This document shows positions 54,745-64,000 of a DNA stretch of 64,000 nucleotides, one piece after another. Positions within the stretch are counted from its first letter, which is position 1. Each line of letters begins with the position of its first letter. Made by a program: the position numbers and the translations under genes. Origin of the DNA: Aestuariivita boseongensis (GTDB taxonomy: Bacteria; Pseudomonadota; Alphaproteobacteria; Rhodobacterales; Rhodobacteraceae). The DNA is taken from the NCBI RefSeq assembly GCF_001262635.1, contig NZ_JXYH01000007.1, positions 42,276 through 106,275 on the forward strand, in the 5' to 3' direction. Under the pieces are notes generated by a model. The model made no database searches and was not told the DNA's origin. It worked only from the letters and a program-made list of their open reading frames with translations.

Positions 54745-56586
54745 ATGGCCGCAAAAAACAGCCTGTCGAAAACCTTTGTCTGGGTCCTTCTGGGTCTTCT
54801 CTTCGTGGGTCTGGCCGGGTTTGGCGCGACCAACCTGTCGGGCACGATCCGCACGCTGGGCAAGGCCGGGGATCAGGTGATCACGGTCGATCAGTTCGCC
54901 CGCGAATTGCAGCGCGAAACCAATGCCATCGTCGCCCAAACCGGACAGGCCCTGCCGATGGAACAGGTGCGGGCCCTTGGCATCGACCGGCAGATTCTGG
55001 GCCAACTGGTGGCGCTGGCGTCGATCGATCATGAGACGGCGCAGATGGGCATCTCGATCGGGGACGCAAACCTGCAGCAGGAAATCGTGCAGATCCCGTC
55101 CTTTCAGGGGCTCGATGGCAGTTTCGACCGTGACGCCTATCGCTTTACCCTTCAGCAGGCCGGTCTGACCGAAGCGGAATTTGAACAGGATCTGCGCAAC
55201 GAAGCGGCGCGCACTCTGGTGCAAAGCGCCATCGTAAGCGGCGTTGAAATGCCTGATACGCTGAACAACGTGATCGTTGAATTCGTGGGCCAGCGCCGCA
55301 GCTTCACCTGGGCCCGCTTGGGGCCAGAGGCGCTGACTGAACCGGTCGCCACCCCGTCGGAGGAGGCTCTGCGCAGCTTCTATGACGAAAATATCGACGC
55401 CTATACCCTGCCCGAAACCAAGTCGATCACCTTCGTCCAACTTCTGCCCACGGACATTCTGGACAGCGTTCAGATTGATGAAGAGGCGCTGCGCCAGGCC
55501 TATGCCGCGCGGGAAGAGGAATTCAATCAGCCCGAACGCCGGTTGGTGGAACGTCTGGTCTTCTCGACCCAAGAGGCCGCCAATGACGCCAAGGCCCAAT
55601 TGGAAGTCGGCGGAACCAGCTTTGAATTGCTGGTTCAGGACCGTGGCCTGTCCCTGTCGGATGTGGATATGGGCGACGTGGCACGCGCAGATCTGGGTGA
55701 GGCCGGCGACGCCATTTTCGCGGCCAATGCCGGCGATGTGGTAGGGCCTTTGCCCAGCTCGCTTGGCCCTGCTTTGTTCCGGATCAACGGGGTTCTGGCC
55801 GCGCAGGAAACCAGCTTTGAAGAAGCGGAACCGATGCTGCGCGATGAACTGGCCCAGAACCGCGCCCGCCGCGAGCTTGAGGTCCTCAGCCAGGAGTTCG
55901 AGGATCTCCTGGCCGGTGGCGCGACGCTGGAGGAACTGGCGGCTGAGACCGACATGGTATTGGGCCAGATCGACTGGACCGAAGACGCGCTTGACGATAT
56001 CGCCGCCTATGGCGCTTTCCGCACCGCCGCAGCGGCTGTGACGGTCGATGATTTTCCGGAGATTGATTTCCTGGATGATGGCGGCCTGTTCGCACTGCGC
56101 CTTGACGATACCCTGCCGCCCCGCCCGCAACCCTTCGAAGACGCCCGCGCAGCAGTTGAGGAAGACGCCCTGCGCGCTGCGACCGAAGAGGCGCTTGAAG
56201 ATCAAGCCACCTCGGTCATCGCCAGCATGGCAACCGAAGGCGATTTCGCCACGGCAGGTCTGACGCCCAATGTGGAAACCGACCTGACCCGCACCGCCTT
56301 TATCGACGGCACCCCGCCTGAGCTGATCATCGCCGTGTTCGAGATGGAGCCGGGCGATCTGCGCGTGATCCCGGCGAACGGGTCTGTCCTTGTTGTCCGG
56401 CTGGACGAAGTCAAACCGGCTGACACCACAGGCGACATGGCCAACCTGCGCGAAGCTCTGGGTGAAGAGCTGGATCAAACGCTCGCGCAGGCGCTCTTTC
56501 AAGCCTTTGTGCGCGACGTGCAGTTCCGTGCCGATCCCCAGATCGACGAACGGGCGTTGAACGCGGTGATGACGAGCTTCCAGTAA
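54745..56586 (+). CDS. PpiD/SurA-type peptidylprolyl isomerase chaperone
   Basis: This 613-residue protein has one N-terminal membrane anchor (about 10-31), a SurA_N-like chaperone domain to about 200, and a parvulin domain near 255-350, whose active-site motifs look weak. It probably helps outer-membrane or periplasmic proteins fold. It ends 2 bp before trpE. Confidence 0.87.
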   Translation: MAAKNSLSKTFVWVLLGLLFVGLAGFGATNLSGTIRTLGKAGDQVITVDQFARELQRETNAIVAQTGQALPMEQVRALGIDRQILGQLVALASIDHETAQMGISIGDANLQQEIVQIPSFQGLDGSFDRDAYRFTLQQAGLTEAEFEQDLRNEAARTLVQSAIVSGVEMPDTLNNVIVEFVGQRRSFTWARLGPEALTEPVATPSEEALRSFYDENIDAYTLPETKSITFVQLLPTDILDSVQIDEEALRQAYAAREEEFNQPERRLVERLVFSTQEAANDAKAQLEVGGTSFELLVQDRGLSLSDVDMGDVARADLGEAGDAIFAANAGDVVGPLPSSLGPALFRINGVLAAQETSFEEAEPMLRDELAQNRARRELEVLSQEFEDLLAGGATLEELAAETDMVLGQIDWTEDALDDIAAYGAFRTAAAAVTVDDFPEIDFLDDGGLFALRLDDTLPPRPQPFEDARAAVEEDALRAATEEALEDQATSVIASMATEGDFATAGLTPNVETDLTRTAFIDGTPPELIIAVFEMEPGDLRVIPANGSVLVVRLDEVKPADTTGDMANLREALGEELDQTLAQALFQAFVRDVQFRADPQIDERALNAVMTSFQ

Positions 56587-56588
56587 CG

Positions 56589-58100
56589 ATGGCCCTGACC
56601 CCCGATTTCGACAGCTTCTCGCGCGCCTACGAGGCGGGGGAAAACCAGATCGTCTATACCCGCCTGGCCGCGGATCTGGACACGCCTGTGTCGCTGATGC
56701 TCAAGCTGACGGGGGCTGCGGAAAACGCCTTCATGCTGGAATCCGTGACAGGCGGCGAGGTGCGCGGGCGCTATTCGATCATCGGGATGAAGCCCGACCT
56801 GATCTGGCGCAGCCATGGCGAGGTGTCGGAACTGAACCGCTCGGCGCGGTTTGATCCCAAAGGTTACCAGAAACAGAACGGCAATCCGCTGGACAATCTG
56901 CGCAAGCTGATTGCCGAAAGCCGGATTGACCTGCCCGAAGATCTGCCTCAGGCGGCGGCGGGGCTTTTCGGGTATCTGGGTTATGACATGGTGCGCCATG
57001 TCGAACATCTGCCCAATGTGAACCCCGATCCGATGGGCCTGCCCGATGCGGTGATGATCCGCCCCACGGTGATTGCCGTGCTCGACGGTGTGAAGGGCGA
57101 GGTCACCGTCGTCTCCCCCGCCTGGTCCAGCGACAAACAGACCGCACGCGCGGCCTACGCGCAGGCGGCTGAACGGGTGATGGATGCGGTGCGCGATCTG
57201 GAACGCGCGATGCCGTCTGAATCGCGGGACTTGGGCGACGCGATGGAGGCACCGGAGCCGGTGTCGAACTTCACGCCGGAGAGCTACAAGGACGCCGTTG
57301 AGAAGGCCAAGGACTACATCCGTGCAGGCGATATTTTCCAGGTCGTCCCCTCCCAACGCTGGGCGCAGGAGTTTCCGCTGCCGCCATTTTCGCTCTATCG
57401 CTCCTTGCGGCGCACGAACCCCTCGCCCTTCATGTTCTATTTCAATTTCGGCGGGTTCCAAGTGATCGGGGCCAGCCCGGAAATCCTGGTCCGGGTCTTT
57501 GGCCGCGAGGTCACGATCCGCCCCATCGCGGGCACCAGACGGCGCGGCGCCACGCCCGAGGAAGACCGCGCGTTGGAGGCCGACCTGCTGGCCGATGAAA
57601 AGGAACTGGCGGAACACCTGATGCTTTTGGATCTGGGCCGCAACGATGTGGGCCGCGTGGCCAGAATCGGTACCGTGCGCCCGACCGAGAAATTCATCAT
57701 CGAACGCTATTCCCACGTGATGCATATCGTCTCGAACGTGGTGGGCGAGCTGGCCGAGGACAAGGATGCGCTGGACGCTTTCTTTGCGGGGATGCCGGCG
57801 GGCACTGTATCTGGCGCCCCCAAGGTCAGGGCCATGGAAATCATCGACGAGCTGGAACCGGAAAAGCGCGGTGTCTATGGCGGCGGCGTGGGCTATTTCA
57901 GCGCGGGCGGAGATATGGACATGTGCATCGCGTTGCGTACCGCAGTTGTCAAAGACCAGACTCTCTATATTCAGGCCGGTGGCGGTGTTGTCTATGACAG
58001 CGACGCGCAGGCGGAATACGAGGAAACCGTCCATAAATCGAACGCGATCCGGCGCGCGGCGGAAGATGCGGCACGCTTCACACGTTCAGGAAATCGCTGA
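56589..58100 (+). CDS. trpE: anthranilate synthase component I
   Basis: This 503-residue enzyme makes anthranilate from chorismate with ammonia from TrpG. It has the inhibitor-site segment LESVTGG (near 48-54) and catalytic blocks PIAGTRRRG, ELAEHLMLLDLGRNDVGRV and GMPAGTVSGAPKVRAMEI in the C-terminal half. It lies 2 bp after the PpiD-like gene and is separated from trpG by the convergent deacetylase gene. Confidence 0.95.
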   Translation: MALTPDFDSFSRAYEAGENQIVYTRLAADLDTPVSLMLKLTGAAENAFMLESVTGGEVRGRYSIIGMKPDLIWRSHGEVSELNRSARFDPKGYQKQNGNPLDNLRKLIAESRIDLPEDLPQAAAGLFGYLGYDMVRHVEHLPNVNPDPMGLPDAVMIRPTVIAVLDGVKGEVTVVSPAWSSDKQTARAAYAQAAERVMDAVRDLERAMPSESRDLGDAMEAPEPVSNFTPESYKDAVEKAKDYIRAGDIFQVVPSQRWAQEFPLPPFSLYRSLRRTNPSPFMFYFNFGGFQVIGASPEILVRVFGREVTIRPIAGTRRRGATPEEDRALEADLLADEKELAEHLMLLDLGRNDVGRVARIGTVRPTEKFIIERYSHVMHIVSNVVGELAEDKDALDAFFAGMPAGTVSGAPKVRAMEIIDELEPEKRGVYGGGVGYFSAGGDMDMCIALRTAVVKDQTLYIQAGGGVVYDSDAQAEYEETVHKSNAIRRAAEDAARFTRSGNR

Positions 58101-58114
58101 CAGACCGAGCGGGA

Positions 58115-58160
58115 AAGCCGCTTCGAAGCGGCTTGGGCAAGCGTCTTGCAAGACGCTTGC
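58115..58160. repeat. pair of perfect palindromes at a convergent junction
   Basis: A 20-bp perfect palindrome (arm AAGCCGCTTC, 58115-58134) is followed by a 24-bp perfect palindrome (arm GCAAGCGTCTTG, 58137-58160). They fill the gap between trpE and the convergent deacetylase gene and resemble the 33.1-kb array. Confidence 0.8.
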
Positions 58161-58171
58161 GCCGGCCCGCC

Positions 58172-59716
58172 TTATTGCTCGGGCGGCTGCGCTGAAATCA
58201 CGGAAGAGGCCGGCGCCAGCGCCACTCGGTTCGCCCGGTCCTGCAGCCCCCAAAGCAGCAGCGCGGATACGGTGTCAGGCCGCACACGGCCCAGCATGAT
58301 CACACCGCCTTCCTGGCCTGCGCGGAACGCGGCCTGATCCAGGAAGCGGCGCATCACCGTGGGTGTCTGGTTCGCCCCGTCGAAATCGCGGAACACGAAA
58401 GCCGAGGGCACGCCCTCGCGCGCAGCAAGTTTCTGAACCGTGTTGAGCCCGGAATTCTGGGTGACAAACCCATAGCCCTTGTCGCGCAGGATGGCCGTCA
58501 CCTGATCGGACAAGGGCCGCGATCCCTGCACACCGGTTCCCACCCCTTCCAGAACGCCCACCGCTTCATTCAGGGTGGCCAATCCCGCCTCCAGCGCGGT
58601 TTCGGCATCCTGTGCCGAAGCCTCAAGCGGCAGGTCGATCAGGGCCAGTACCTCGAACCCAGCCTCGCGGTAGCGGGCCATCTTCTGCGCAGCATTCGGA
58701 TCGAACGGATTGATGGCGAAGGTCAGCGGATAGGGGAAGGTTTGCAGCGCCTCTGCCCCGATCGACGCTTCATCATCGATCAGAATGATGCTCATGAGTG
58801 GCTTGTCGTCGGGGTTCTCGAAGGGCGCGGCGAAGCGTTCGAAGGGGGGCGCATCCGGGTCTGCGACGGTATCAGCGGAGTCTTGCGGAGTAACAGCGGG
58901 CAAGGTGGATGCCGCCTGATCGCGGTCGATCAGGGAACCCGCACGTTGGCCGATGCCCGGGCTGGGTGCTGTCGGGTTGGGCTGCGCCGGGGCGGCGGCG
59001 ATCTCTTCGCTGGCCTGCCCGGTCTCCTGTTCCGGCTCAGCTGTCTCGTCATTGCCAACGGTGGGCAGGCTGGCCACACGCGGAGTTGTTGCGGGCTCCG
59101 CAGGGGTTTCAGCCGCTTCGGTTGCAGGCTCCGTTTCAGTTTCGGCAACCTCTGGCATTGGCGCGGCCGCCGTTTCCGAGCTCTCCGACGCGGGGCTGGC
59201 GGGCGTTTCCTCGGCCACATTGGGGCTGGTGAAGCCCGAATCTTCTTCAATCGCGGGGGGCGGTGTGGGCTGTGCGGGCTCCGTGGAAATCGTCAGCTCT
59301 TCCGACACTGCCGGTGGCTGGGGTGCTGTGCTGTCCACCGATGGCGCAGGCGGCGCTTCGGCTGTGGTCGACACGCTTGGCGCCTCTGCATCCGGCTCGG
59401 ACGCTGTCGCCAATGGTTCGGCTGTCCCGACCGAGGGCTGTTCGGCTGGGGTTGTATCGGCCTCTTCCAGCGCGGTGAGCGTATCGGTTTCCGGCGCAGC
59501 CGGGCTTGAGGGTTGGATCGTGCCAGCGCTGTCCTGACCCTGGGCCGCTTGCGGGGATTCCACGACCTCTGCCGGGGGTGTGGGTGCTGCAACCTGCGGT
59601 TCTGAACTGGCCACATTCGGGGGTTGCGGCAAAGGGTTCGACAGCGACACGAACACCGCTCCACCGGCAGACACAACAGTGCCCCAGATCAATCCGCTTA
59701 GAAAACCTCGTGCCAC
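58172..59716 (-). CDS. divergent polysaccharide deacetylase family protein, membrane-anchored
   Basis: This 514-residue protein has an N-terminal membrane segment (about 5-27), then about 250 residues of low-complexity Ala/Pro/Glu/Ser/Thr sequence, then a divergent deacetylase (DUF610/YibQ-like) domain from about 300: [30 protein letters not shown] and [12 protein letters not shown]. The linker probably spans the cell wall. The catalytic domain is assigned by pattern only. Confidence 0.82.
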   Translation of the reverse strand: MARGFLSGLIWGTVVSAGGAVFVSLSNPLPQPPNVASSEPQVAAPTPPAEVVESPQAAQGQDSAGTIQPSSPAAPETDTLTALEEADTTPAEQPSVGTAEPLATASEPDAEAPSVSTTAEAPPAPSVDSTAPQPPAVSEELTISTEPAQPTPPPAIEEDSGFTSPNVAEETPASPASESSETAAAPMPEVAETETEPATEAAETPAEPATTPRVASLPTVGNDETAEPEQETGQASEEIAAAPAQPNPTAPSPGIGQRAGSLIDRDQAASTLPAVTPQDSADTVADPDAPPFERFAAPFENPDDKPLMSIILIDDEASIGAEALQTFPYPLTFAINPFDPNAAQKMARYREAGFEVLALIDLPLEASAQDAETALEAGLATLNEAVGVLEGVGTGVQGSRPLSDQVTAILRDKGYGFVTQNSGLNTVQKLAAREGVPSAFVFRDFDGANQTPTVMRRFLDQAAFRAGQEGGVIMLGRVRPDTVSALLLWGLQDRANRVALAPASSVISAQPPEQ

Positions 59717-59898
59717 GTCACGCTCCTGCCTGTCTTCGCCTCGGCCACGAACAACCGTCTTGGCGGTCTTTTTGCCCGATCTGCCATATGCTTGGGGTGC
59801 ACCTCTTGACGCTGCTGCGCAACCCTGAACATGTATGCCCTTATATCAAGAGAGGGGTGCAAACCTCTAGCCCTTTCATACCCGAGGCCATCCTGCCG
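59717..59898 (+). promoter_or_regulatory. leader region of trpGDC-moaC-moeA
   Basis: This 182-bp divergent gap holds TTGACG at about 59807, but no -10 at ideal spacing, and an imperfect inverted repeat containing AGAGG/CCTCT nearer the start codon. I see no leader peptide with Trp codons, so classical attenuation is not supported. Confidence 0.35.
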
Positions 59899-60480
59899 AT
59901 GCTGCTGCTTATCGACAATTACGACAGTTTCACATGGAATCTGGTCCATTATCTGGGCGAACTTGGGGCAAATGTGCAGGTGCATCGCAATGACGCGCTG
60001 GATGTGCAGCAGGCGATGGCGATGAACCCGGCCGGTATTCTGCTGTCGCCTGGACCCTGCGACCCCGATCAGGCGGGCATCTGCCTGGCGCTCACCCAGG
60101 CGGCCGCCGAGGCGCAAATCCCCCTGATGGGGGTCTGCCTGGGCCACCAGACCATCGGACAGGCTTTTGGCGGCGATGTCGTGCGGTGCCACGAGATCGT
60201 GCACGGCAAGATGGGCGTGATGCATCACACCGGTCAGGGGCTTTTTGCAGGCCTGCCCAGCCCGTTTGAGGCCACGCGGTACCATTCGCTGGTGGTCGAC
60301 CCGGCCACCCTGCCCGATTGCCTTGAGGTGACGGCGCATCTTGAAGACGGCACGATCATGGGGCTGCAACATAGATCCCTGGCCATTCACGGTGTGCAGT
60401 TCCACCCCGAATCCATCGCATCCCAGCACGGGCATGCACTGTTGAAGAATTTCCTGAATGTGATGAAGGTTCCGGCATGA
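59899..60480 (+). CDS. trpG: anthranilate synthase component II (glutamine amidotransferase)
   Basis: This 193-residue class I amidotransferase has catalytic Cys80 in GVCLGHQ and the His/Glu pair in VQFHPESI near the C-terminus. It hydrolyses Gln and passes ammonia to TrpE. I chose the ATG at 59899, which begins the domain ([11 protein letters not shown]). It overlaps trpD by ATGA. The same product may also serve para-aminobenzoate synthesis. Confidence 0.95.
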   Translation: MLLLIDNYDSFTWNLVHYLGELGANVQVHRNDALDVQQAMAMNPAGILLSPGPCDPDQAGICLALTQAAAEAQIPLMGVCLGHQTIGQAFGGDVVRCHEIVHGKMGVMHHTGQGLFAGLPSPFEATRYHSLVVDPATLPDCLEVTAHLEDGTIMGLQHRSLAIHGVQFHPESIASQHGHALLKNFLNVMKVPA

Positions 60481-61496
60481 GCGAGGCGCTGAAACCCCTG
60501 ATTGATGCGGCGGCCAATGGCCCCCTGACCCGCGCGCAGGCGGAAGAGGCCTTTGGCATCCTCTTTGACGGTGAAGCCACCCCCAGCCAGACAGGCGGAC
60601 TGCTGATGGCGCTGCGCACCCGCGGCGAAACGGTGGATGAATATGCCGCCGCCGCCGCCGTGATGCGCGCCAAGTGCAACAAGGTCCGCGCCCCAGAAGG
60701 CGCCATGGATATCGTGGGCACCGGCGGTGACGGCAAGGGCACGCTGAATATCTCGACCGCGACGGCCTTTGTCGTGGCAGGCGCGGGTGTACCCGTGGCC
60801 AAGCATGGCAACCGCAATCTCAGCTCGAAATCCGGTGCGGCCGATGCGCTGACCCAGATGGGGATCGACGTGATGGTCGGCCCCGAAGTGGTGGAAAAAG
60901 CGCTGGCCGAGGCTGGGATCGGCTTCATGATGGCCCCAATGCATCACCCCGCCACGGCCCATGTCATGCCCACGCGGTCCGAACTGGGCACGCGCACCAT
61001 CTTCAACATCCTGGGGCCGCTGACCAATCCGGCGGGCGTGAAGCGCCAGCTGACCGGGGCGTTTTCCCGCGATCTGATCCGGCCCATGGCCGAAACCCTC
61101 AGCGCTCTGGGGTCCGATCGCGCCTGGCTGGTCCATGGCTCAGACGGAACGGATGAGCTGACCATCACCGGCGTCAGCTGGGTCGCTGCCCTCGAAGACG
61201 GCGCGGTGAAAGAGGTGGACCTGCATCCCGAAGACGCAGGCCTGCCCGTACACCCGTTCGACGAAATCATGGGCGGCACACCCGAAGACAACGCCCGCGC
61301 CTTCCGCGCGCTTCTGGACGGGGCGCATTCGGCCTATCGCGATGCGGTCTTGCTGAATGCCGCCGCAGCACTGGTGGTGGCCGAAGCCGCATCCGATCTG
61401 CGCATTGGCGTGGAGATGGCCGCACAGTCCATCGACAGCGGTGCGGCAAAAGACAAGATCGCAGCAGTGGCAAGGATCACGCAAGGACAGTCATGA
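60477..61496 (+). CDS. trpD: anthranilate phosphoribosyltransferase
   Basis: This 339-residue enzyme joins anthranilate to PRPP. It has the signature [14 protein letters not shown] (about 80-93) and [15 protein letters not shown] (about 107-121). It is coupled to trpG and trpC by ATGA overlaps. Confidence 0.96.
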   Translation: MSEALKPLIDAAANGPLTRAQAEEAFGILFDGEATPSQTGGLLMALRTRGETVDEYAAAAAVMRAKCNKVRAPEGAMDIVGTGGDGKGTLNISTATAFVVAGAGVPVAKHGNRNLSSKSGAADALTQMGIDVMVGPEVVEKALAEAGIGFMMAPMHHPATAHVMPTRSELGTRTIFNILGPLTNPAGVKRQLTGAFSRDLIRPMAETLSALGSDRAWLVHGSDGTDELTITGVSWVAALEDGAVKEVDLHPEDAGLPVHPFDEIMGGTPEDNARAFRALLDGAHSAYRDAVLLNAAAALVVAEAASDLRIGVEMAAQSIDSGAAKDKIAAVARITQGQS

Positions 61497-62305
61497 CCGA
61501 AACCATTCTGGACAAAATCAAGGCCTACAAGCTTGAGGAAGTGGCCGCCGACAAGGCCGCCAAACCGCTGGAAGCCGTGGAAACCGAGGCGCATGAAGCA
61601 GACCCCGTGCGCCCCTTTGCCGAGGCGCTTCTGATGGCATCGCGCCAGGGCTATGGTCTGATCGCCGAGATCAAGAAAGCCAGCCCCTCTAAAGGGCTCA
61701 TCCGTCCCGATTTCGATCCGCCCAGCCTTGCCAAAGCCTATGAGGCCGGTGGCGCCACCTGTCTGAGCGTTCTGACCGACACGCCCAGTTTCCAGGGCGC
61801 GAAGTCTTTCCTGACCGAAGCGCGCGCCGCCTGTTCCCTGCCCGTTTTGCGCAAGGACTTCATGTATGACACCTATCAGGTGGCCGAAGCGCGCGCCTTG
61901 GGCGCCGATTGCATCCTGATCATCATGGCAAGCGTGTCCGACGCCCAGGCCTCGGAACTGGAAGAAGCCGCGATGGAATGGGGTATGGACGCCCTGATCG
62001 AAGTGCATGACCGATCGGAACTGGACCGCGCGGCCGAACTGAAAAGCACGATGATCGGGATCAACAACCGCAATCTGAACACGTTCGAGACGACATTGGA
62101 CACAACCCGATCGCTGGCGAAATTCGTCCCCGAGGGCCGGATGATCGTCTGTGAAAGCGGGCTGAACACGCCCGCCGATCTGGCCGACATGGCGCGCTAT
62201 GGCAGCCGCTGCTTCCTGATTGGCGAAAGCCTCATGCGCCAGGACGATGTCGAAGCCGCGACCCGCGCGCTTCTGGCCAATCCTTTGACCACGGGGGTGA
62301 TGTGA
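61493..62305 (+). CDS. trpC: indole-3-glycerol phosphate synthase
   Basis: This 270-residue TIM-barrel enzyme has [13 protein letters not shown] (about 53-65) and [12 protein letters not shown] (near 119-130), the usual IGPS active-site blocks. It is not fused to TrpF. The stop codon shares a base with the moaC start (TGATG). Confidence 0.96.
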   Translation: MTETILDKIKAYKLEEVAADKAAKPLEAVETEAHEADPVRPFAEALLMASRQGYGLIAEIKKASPSKGLIRPDFDPPSLAKAYEAGGATCLSVLTDTPSFQGAKSFLTEARAACSLPVLRKDFMYDTYQVAEARALGADCILIIMASVSDAQASELEEAAMEWGMDALIEVHDRSELDRAAELKSTMIGINNRNLNTFETTLDTTRSLAKFVPEGRMIVCESGLNTPADLADMARYGSRCFLIGESLMRQDDVEAATRALLANPLTTGVM

Positions 62306-62778
62306 TGGCTCTGACGCATTTCGATGCCAAGGGCGATGCGCATATGGTCGATGTCTCGGACAAGGCCGTGACCGACCGGATCGCCACCGCCGCCGGCTGG
62401 GTGAAAATGGCACCCGAGACGTATCAACTGATCTCGGAAGGGCGCGCCAAGAAAGGCGATGTTCTCTCCGTCGCACGGCTGGCCGGCATCATGGGGGCCA
62501 AGAAAACGCCTGACCTTATCCCGCTATGCCATCCCCTGCCCGTGACCAAAGTCGCGGTTGAACTGACCCTCGACCGCGATCTGCCGGGTGTTCGGATCGA
62601 AGGCACGGTGAAGACCACCGGCCAGACCGGGGTGGAAATGGAAGCGCTCACCGCTGTGTCGGTCGCGGCCCTCACCGTCTATGACATGGTCAAGGCCGTC
62701 GACAAGGCAATGGAAATCGGCGGCATCCACGTGACGCTGAAAGACGGCGGCAAATCGGGCCGATACGAGGCGTCATGA
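62305..62778 (+). CDS. moaC: cyclic pyranopterin monophosphate synthase MoaC
   Basis: This 157-residue molybdenum-cofactor enzyme has [10 protein letters not shown] (about 72-81) and [20 protein letters not shown] (about 110-129). It completes cPMP formation after MoaA. I chose the ATG at 62305, which shares one base with the trpC stop; a GTG 3 nt upstream is possible. It overlaps moeA by ATGA. Confidence 0.95.
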   Translation: MALTHFDAKGDAHMVDVSDKAVTDRIATAAGWVKMAPETYQLISEGRAKKGDVLSVARLAGIMGAKKTPDLIPLCHPLPVTKVAVELTLDRDLPGVRIEGTVKTTGQTGVEMEALTAVSVAALTVYDMVKAVDKAMEIGGIHVTLKDGGKSGRYEAS

Positions 62779-63947
62779 TCTCAGTTGATGAGGCGCTGGA
62801 TCAGCTTCTGGCGCTGGCCTCCCCGCTGCCATCTGAAACCGTCCCCCTCATCCAGGCCGCGGGCCGAGTGCTGGCGGAAGCAGCCGTCGCCATGCGCGAC
62901 CAGCCCCCGTTCGCGGCCTCGTCTATGGACGGATACGCCATAAAATCCGCCGAGGCCGAACTGCATGTCCAACTGAAAGTCATCGGAGAGGCCGCCGCCG
63001 GTCATCGCTTTGATGGCCGCGTAGGCGCGGGCCAGGCCGTGCGCATCTTCACCGGCGCGCCGGTGCCAGACGGGGCCGATTTCGTGGTCATCCAGGAAGA
63101 TGTCGAGCGCAAAGGCGATCTGATCACCATCATTGCCGAACCCGGCGACAAACCGAATATTCGTCCCGCCGGCGCTGATTTCAACAAGGGCACCACCATC
63201 GACGCGCCGCGCAGGCTCAGCGCGCAGGACGTCGCGCTTTTGGCCTCGATGAACATCGCGCAGGTCACCGTCGCCCGCAAACCCGAGGTGGCGCTGATTT
63301 CCACCGGGGATGAACTGGTCCTGCCGGGTGAAGATCCCGGCCCCGATCAGATCATCGCCTCGAACACCTTCGGGCTGAAGGCGATGCTGGACAGCCTTGG
63401 CGCGCATCCCCGCATCCTGCCGATTGCCCGAGACAACGAGACCTCTCTGAAAACCGCCTTCAAGCTGGCCGAAGGCGCCGATCTGGTCATCACCATCGGC
63501 GGGGCCTCGGTCGGCGATCACGATCTGGTAGGCGATGTGGCGGCCGATATGGGGCTGGAGCGGTCTTTCTACAAAGTCGCCATGCGCCCTGGCAAACCGC
63601 TGATGGCGGGCCGGATGGGACAAGCCGCCATGATCGGCCTTCCGGGTAATCCCGTCTCTGCCATGGTTTGCGGCCATGTCTTCGTGGCGCCCGTCATCAA
63701 CAAGATGGTTGGGCTGGGTGACACACGCCCTGCCCCGCTTACCGCGACCCTGGCTGAACCCATCAGGGAAAACGGACCACGCACCCATTACATGCGCGCC
63801 GTGGTTGAAAATGGCCAGGTCACCGCCTTTGACCGGCAGGATTCCAGCCTACTGACGGTACTGGCACAGGCCAACGCGCTGCTGATCCGGCCGCCGAAAG
63901 ACCCCGCGCGCGCAGCGGGCGATATGGTCCGCTACATCCCGCTCTAA
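62775..63947 (+). CDS. moeA: molybdopterin molybdotransferase MoeA
   Basis: This 390-residue enzyme inserts molybdate into molybdopterin-AMP. It has ASSMDGYAI (about 49-57), [21 protein letters not shown] (start near 176, split motif) and [16 protein letters not shown] (near 293). It is the last complete gene in the window. Only a 53-bp tail follows, in which I see no gene. Confidence 0.95.
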   Translation: MISVDEALDQLLALASPLPSETVPLIQAAGRVLAEAAVAMRDQPPFAASSMDGYAIKSAEAELHVQLKVIGEAAAGHRFDGRVGAGQAVRIFTGAPVPDGADFVVIQEDVERKGDLITIIAEPGDKPNIRPAGADFNKGTTIDAPRRLSAQDVALLASMNIAQVTVARKPEVALISTGDELVLPGEDPGPDQIIASNTFGLKAMLDSLGAHPRILPIARDNETSLKTAFKLAEGADLVITIGGASVGDHDLVGDVAADMGLERSFYKVAMRPGKPLMAGRMGQAAMIGLPGNPVSAMVCGHVFVAPVINKMVGLGDTRPAPLTATLAEPIRENGPRTHYMRAVVENGQVTAFDRQDSSLLTVLAQANALLIRPPKDPARAAGDMVRYIPL

Positions 63948-64000
63948 AGGGCGCAAAGGCACCCTGTTTCTTCTCTTTCCAAATACCGGCGGGGGAGTCG

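Noticed and set aside
54673..56502. Minus-strand open frame of about 609 codons opposite the PpiD-like gene
   Set aside because: The plus strand has a signal anchor, chaperone and isomerase domains; the reverse frame is featureless.
63948..64000. Start of a further gene after moeA
   Set aside because: Only 53 bases remain and no start codon with a ribosome-binding site is visible.

Overview
The window is a GC-rich chromosomal segment of an alphaproteobacterium, most likely a Rhodobacterales (Roseobacter-group) species. The main evidence is the gene order dusB(nifR3)-ntrB-ntrC-ntrY-ntrX, an NtrC lacking the sigma54-contact GAFTGA loop (the Rhodobacter type), a fused IspDF enzyme, a B12-dependent NrdJ ribonucleotide reductase, a TRAP transporter, a DUF4167 protein and dense translational coupling (ATGA and TGATG overlaps). 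Genes are tightly packed. I see no insertion sequence, prophage or CRISPR array.

Region 1 (1-12 kb) is an accessory catabolic locus. It holds an Ltp-type thiolase homologue without the usual nucleophilic Cys, a DUF35 protein fused to a degenerate SDR domain, a cyclase-family hydrolase, an intact SDR, a complete TRAP transporter (P, Q, M), a 2-keto-4-pentenoate hydratase-like enzyme, an IlvD-type dehydratase, two 3-hydroxyisobutyrate-dehydrogenase-type reductases and a close homologue of arylmalonate decarboxylase. The substrate is unknown. This is the best candidate for an undescribed system in the window.

Region 2 (12-31 kb) is mostly core. It has a membrane-anchored penicillin-acylase-type amidase, hfq-hflX, trkA-trkH, the complete nitrogen-regulation set (ntrX, ntrY, ntrC, ntrB, dusB), ispDF-pgpA-cinA and an ammonium transporter. 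Region 3 (31-44.6 kb) contains an MmgE/PrpD protein, a Coq10/RatA-like protein, hpt, a DUF4167 protein, prmC-prfA, two adjacent ureohydrolase genes followed by an M20 amidohydrolase, mazG, an FkbM methyltransferase, a nucleoside hydrolase, a GNAT enzyme and selO.

Region 4 (44.6-64 kb) holds nrdJ, a lipoprotein, tRNA-Pro(UGG), a DUF192 protein, a double cold-shock protein, pdxH, fabI, a LysE exporter, gpt, an aminotransferase, a PpiD/SurA-type chaperone, trpE, a divergent polysaccharide deacetylase, then trpG-trpD-trpC-moaC-moeA.

Outside genes, every convergent gene junction longer than about 40 bp carries a perfect or near-perfect palindrome or a terminator hairpin. A 132-bp element bounded by inverted repeats lies upstream of mazG. 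An orphan intrinsic terminator lies upstream of a lipoprotein gene at about 48.95 kb and may mark an unannotated small RNA.
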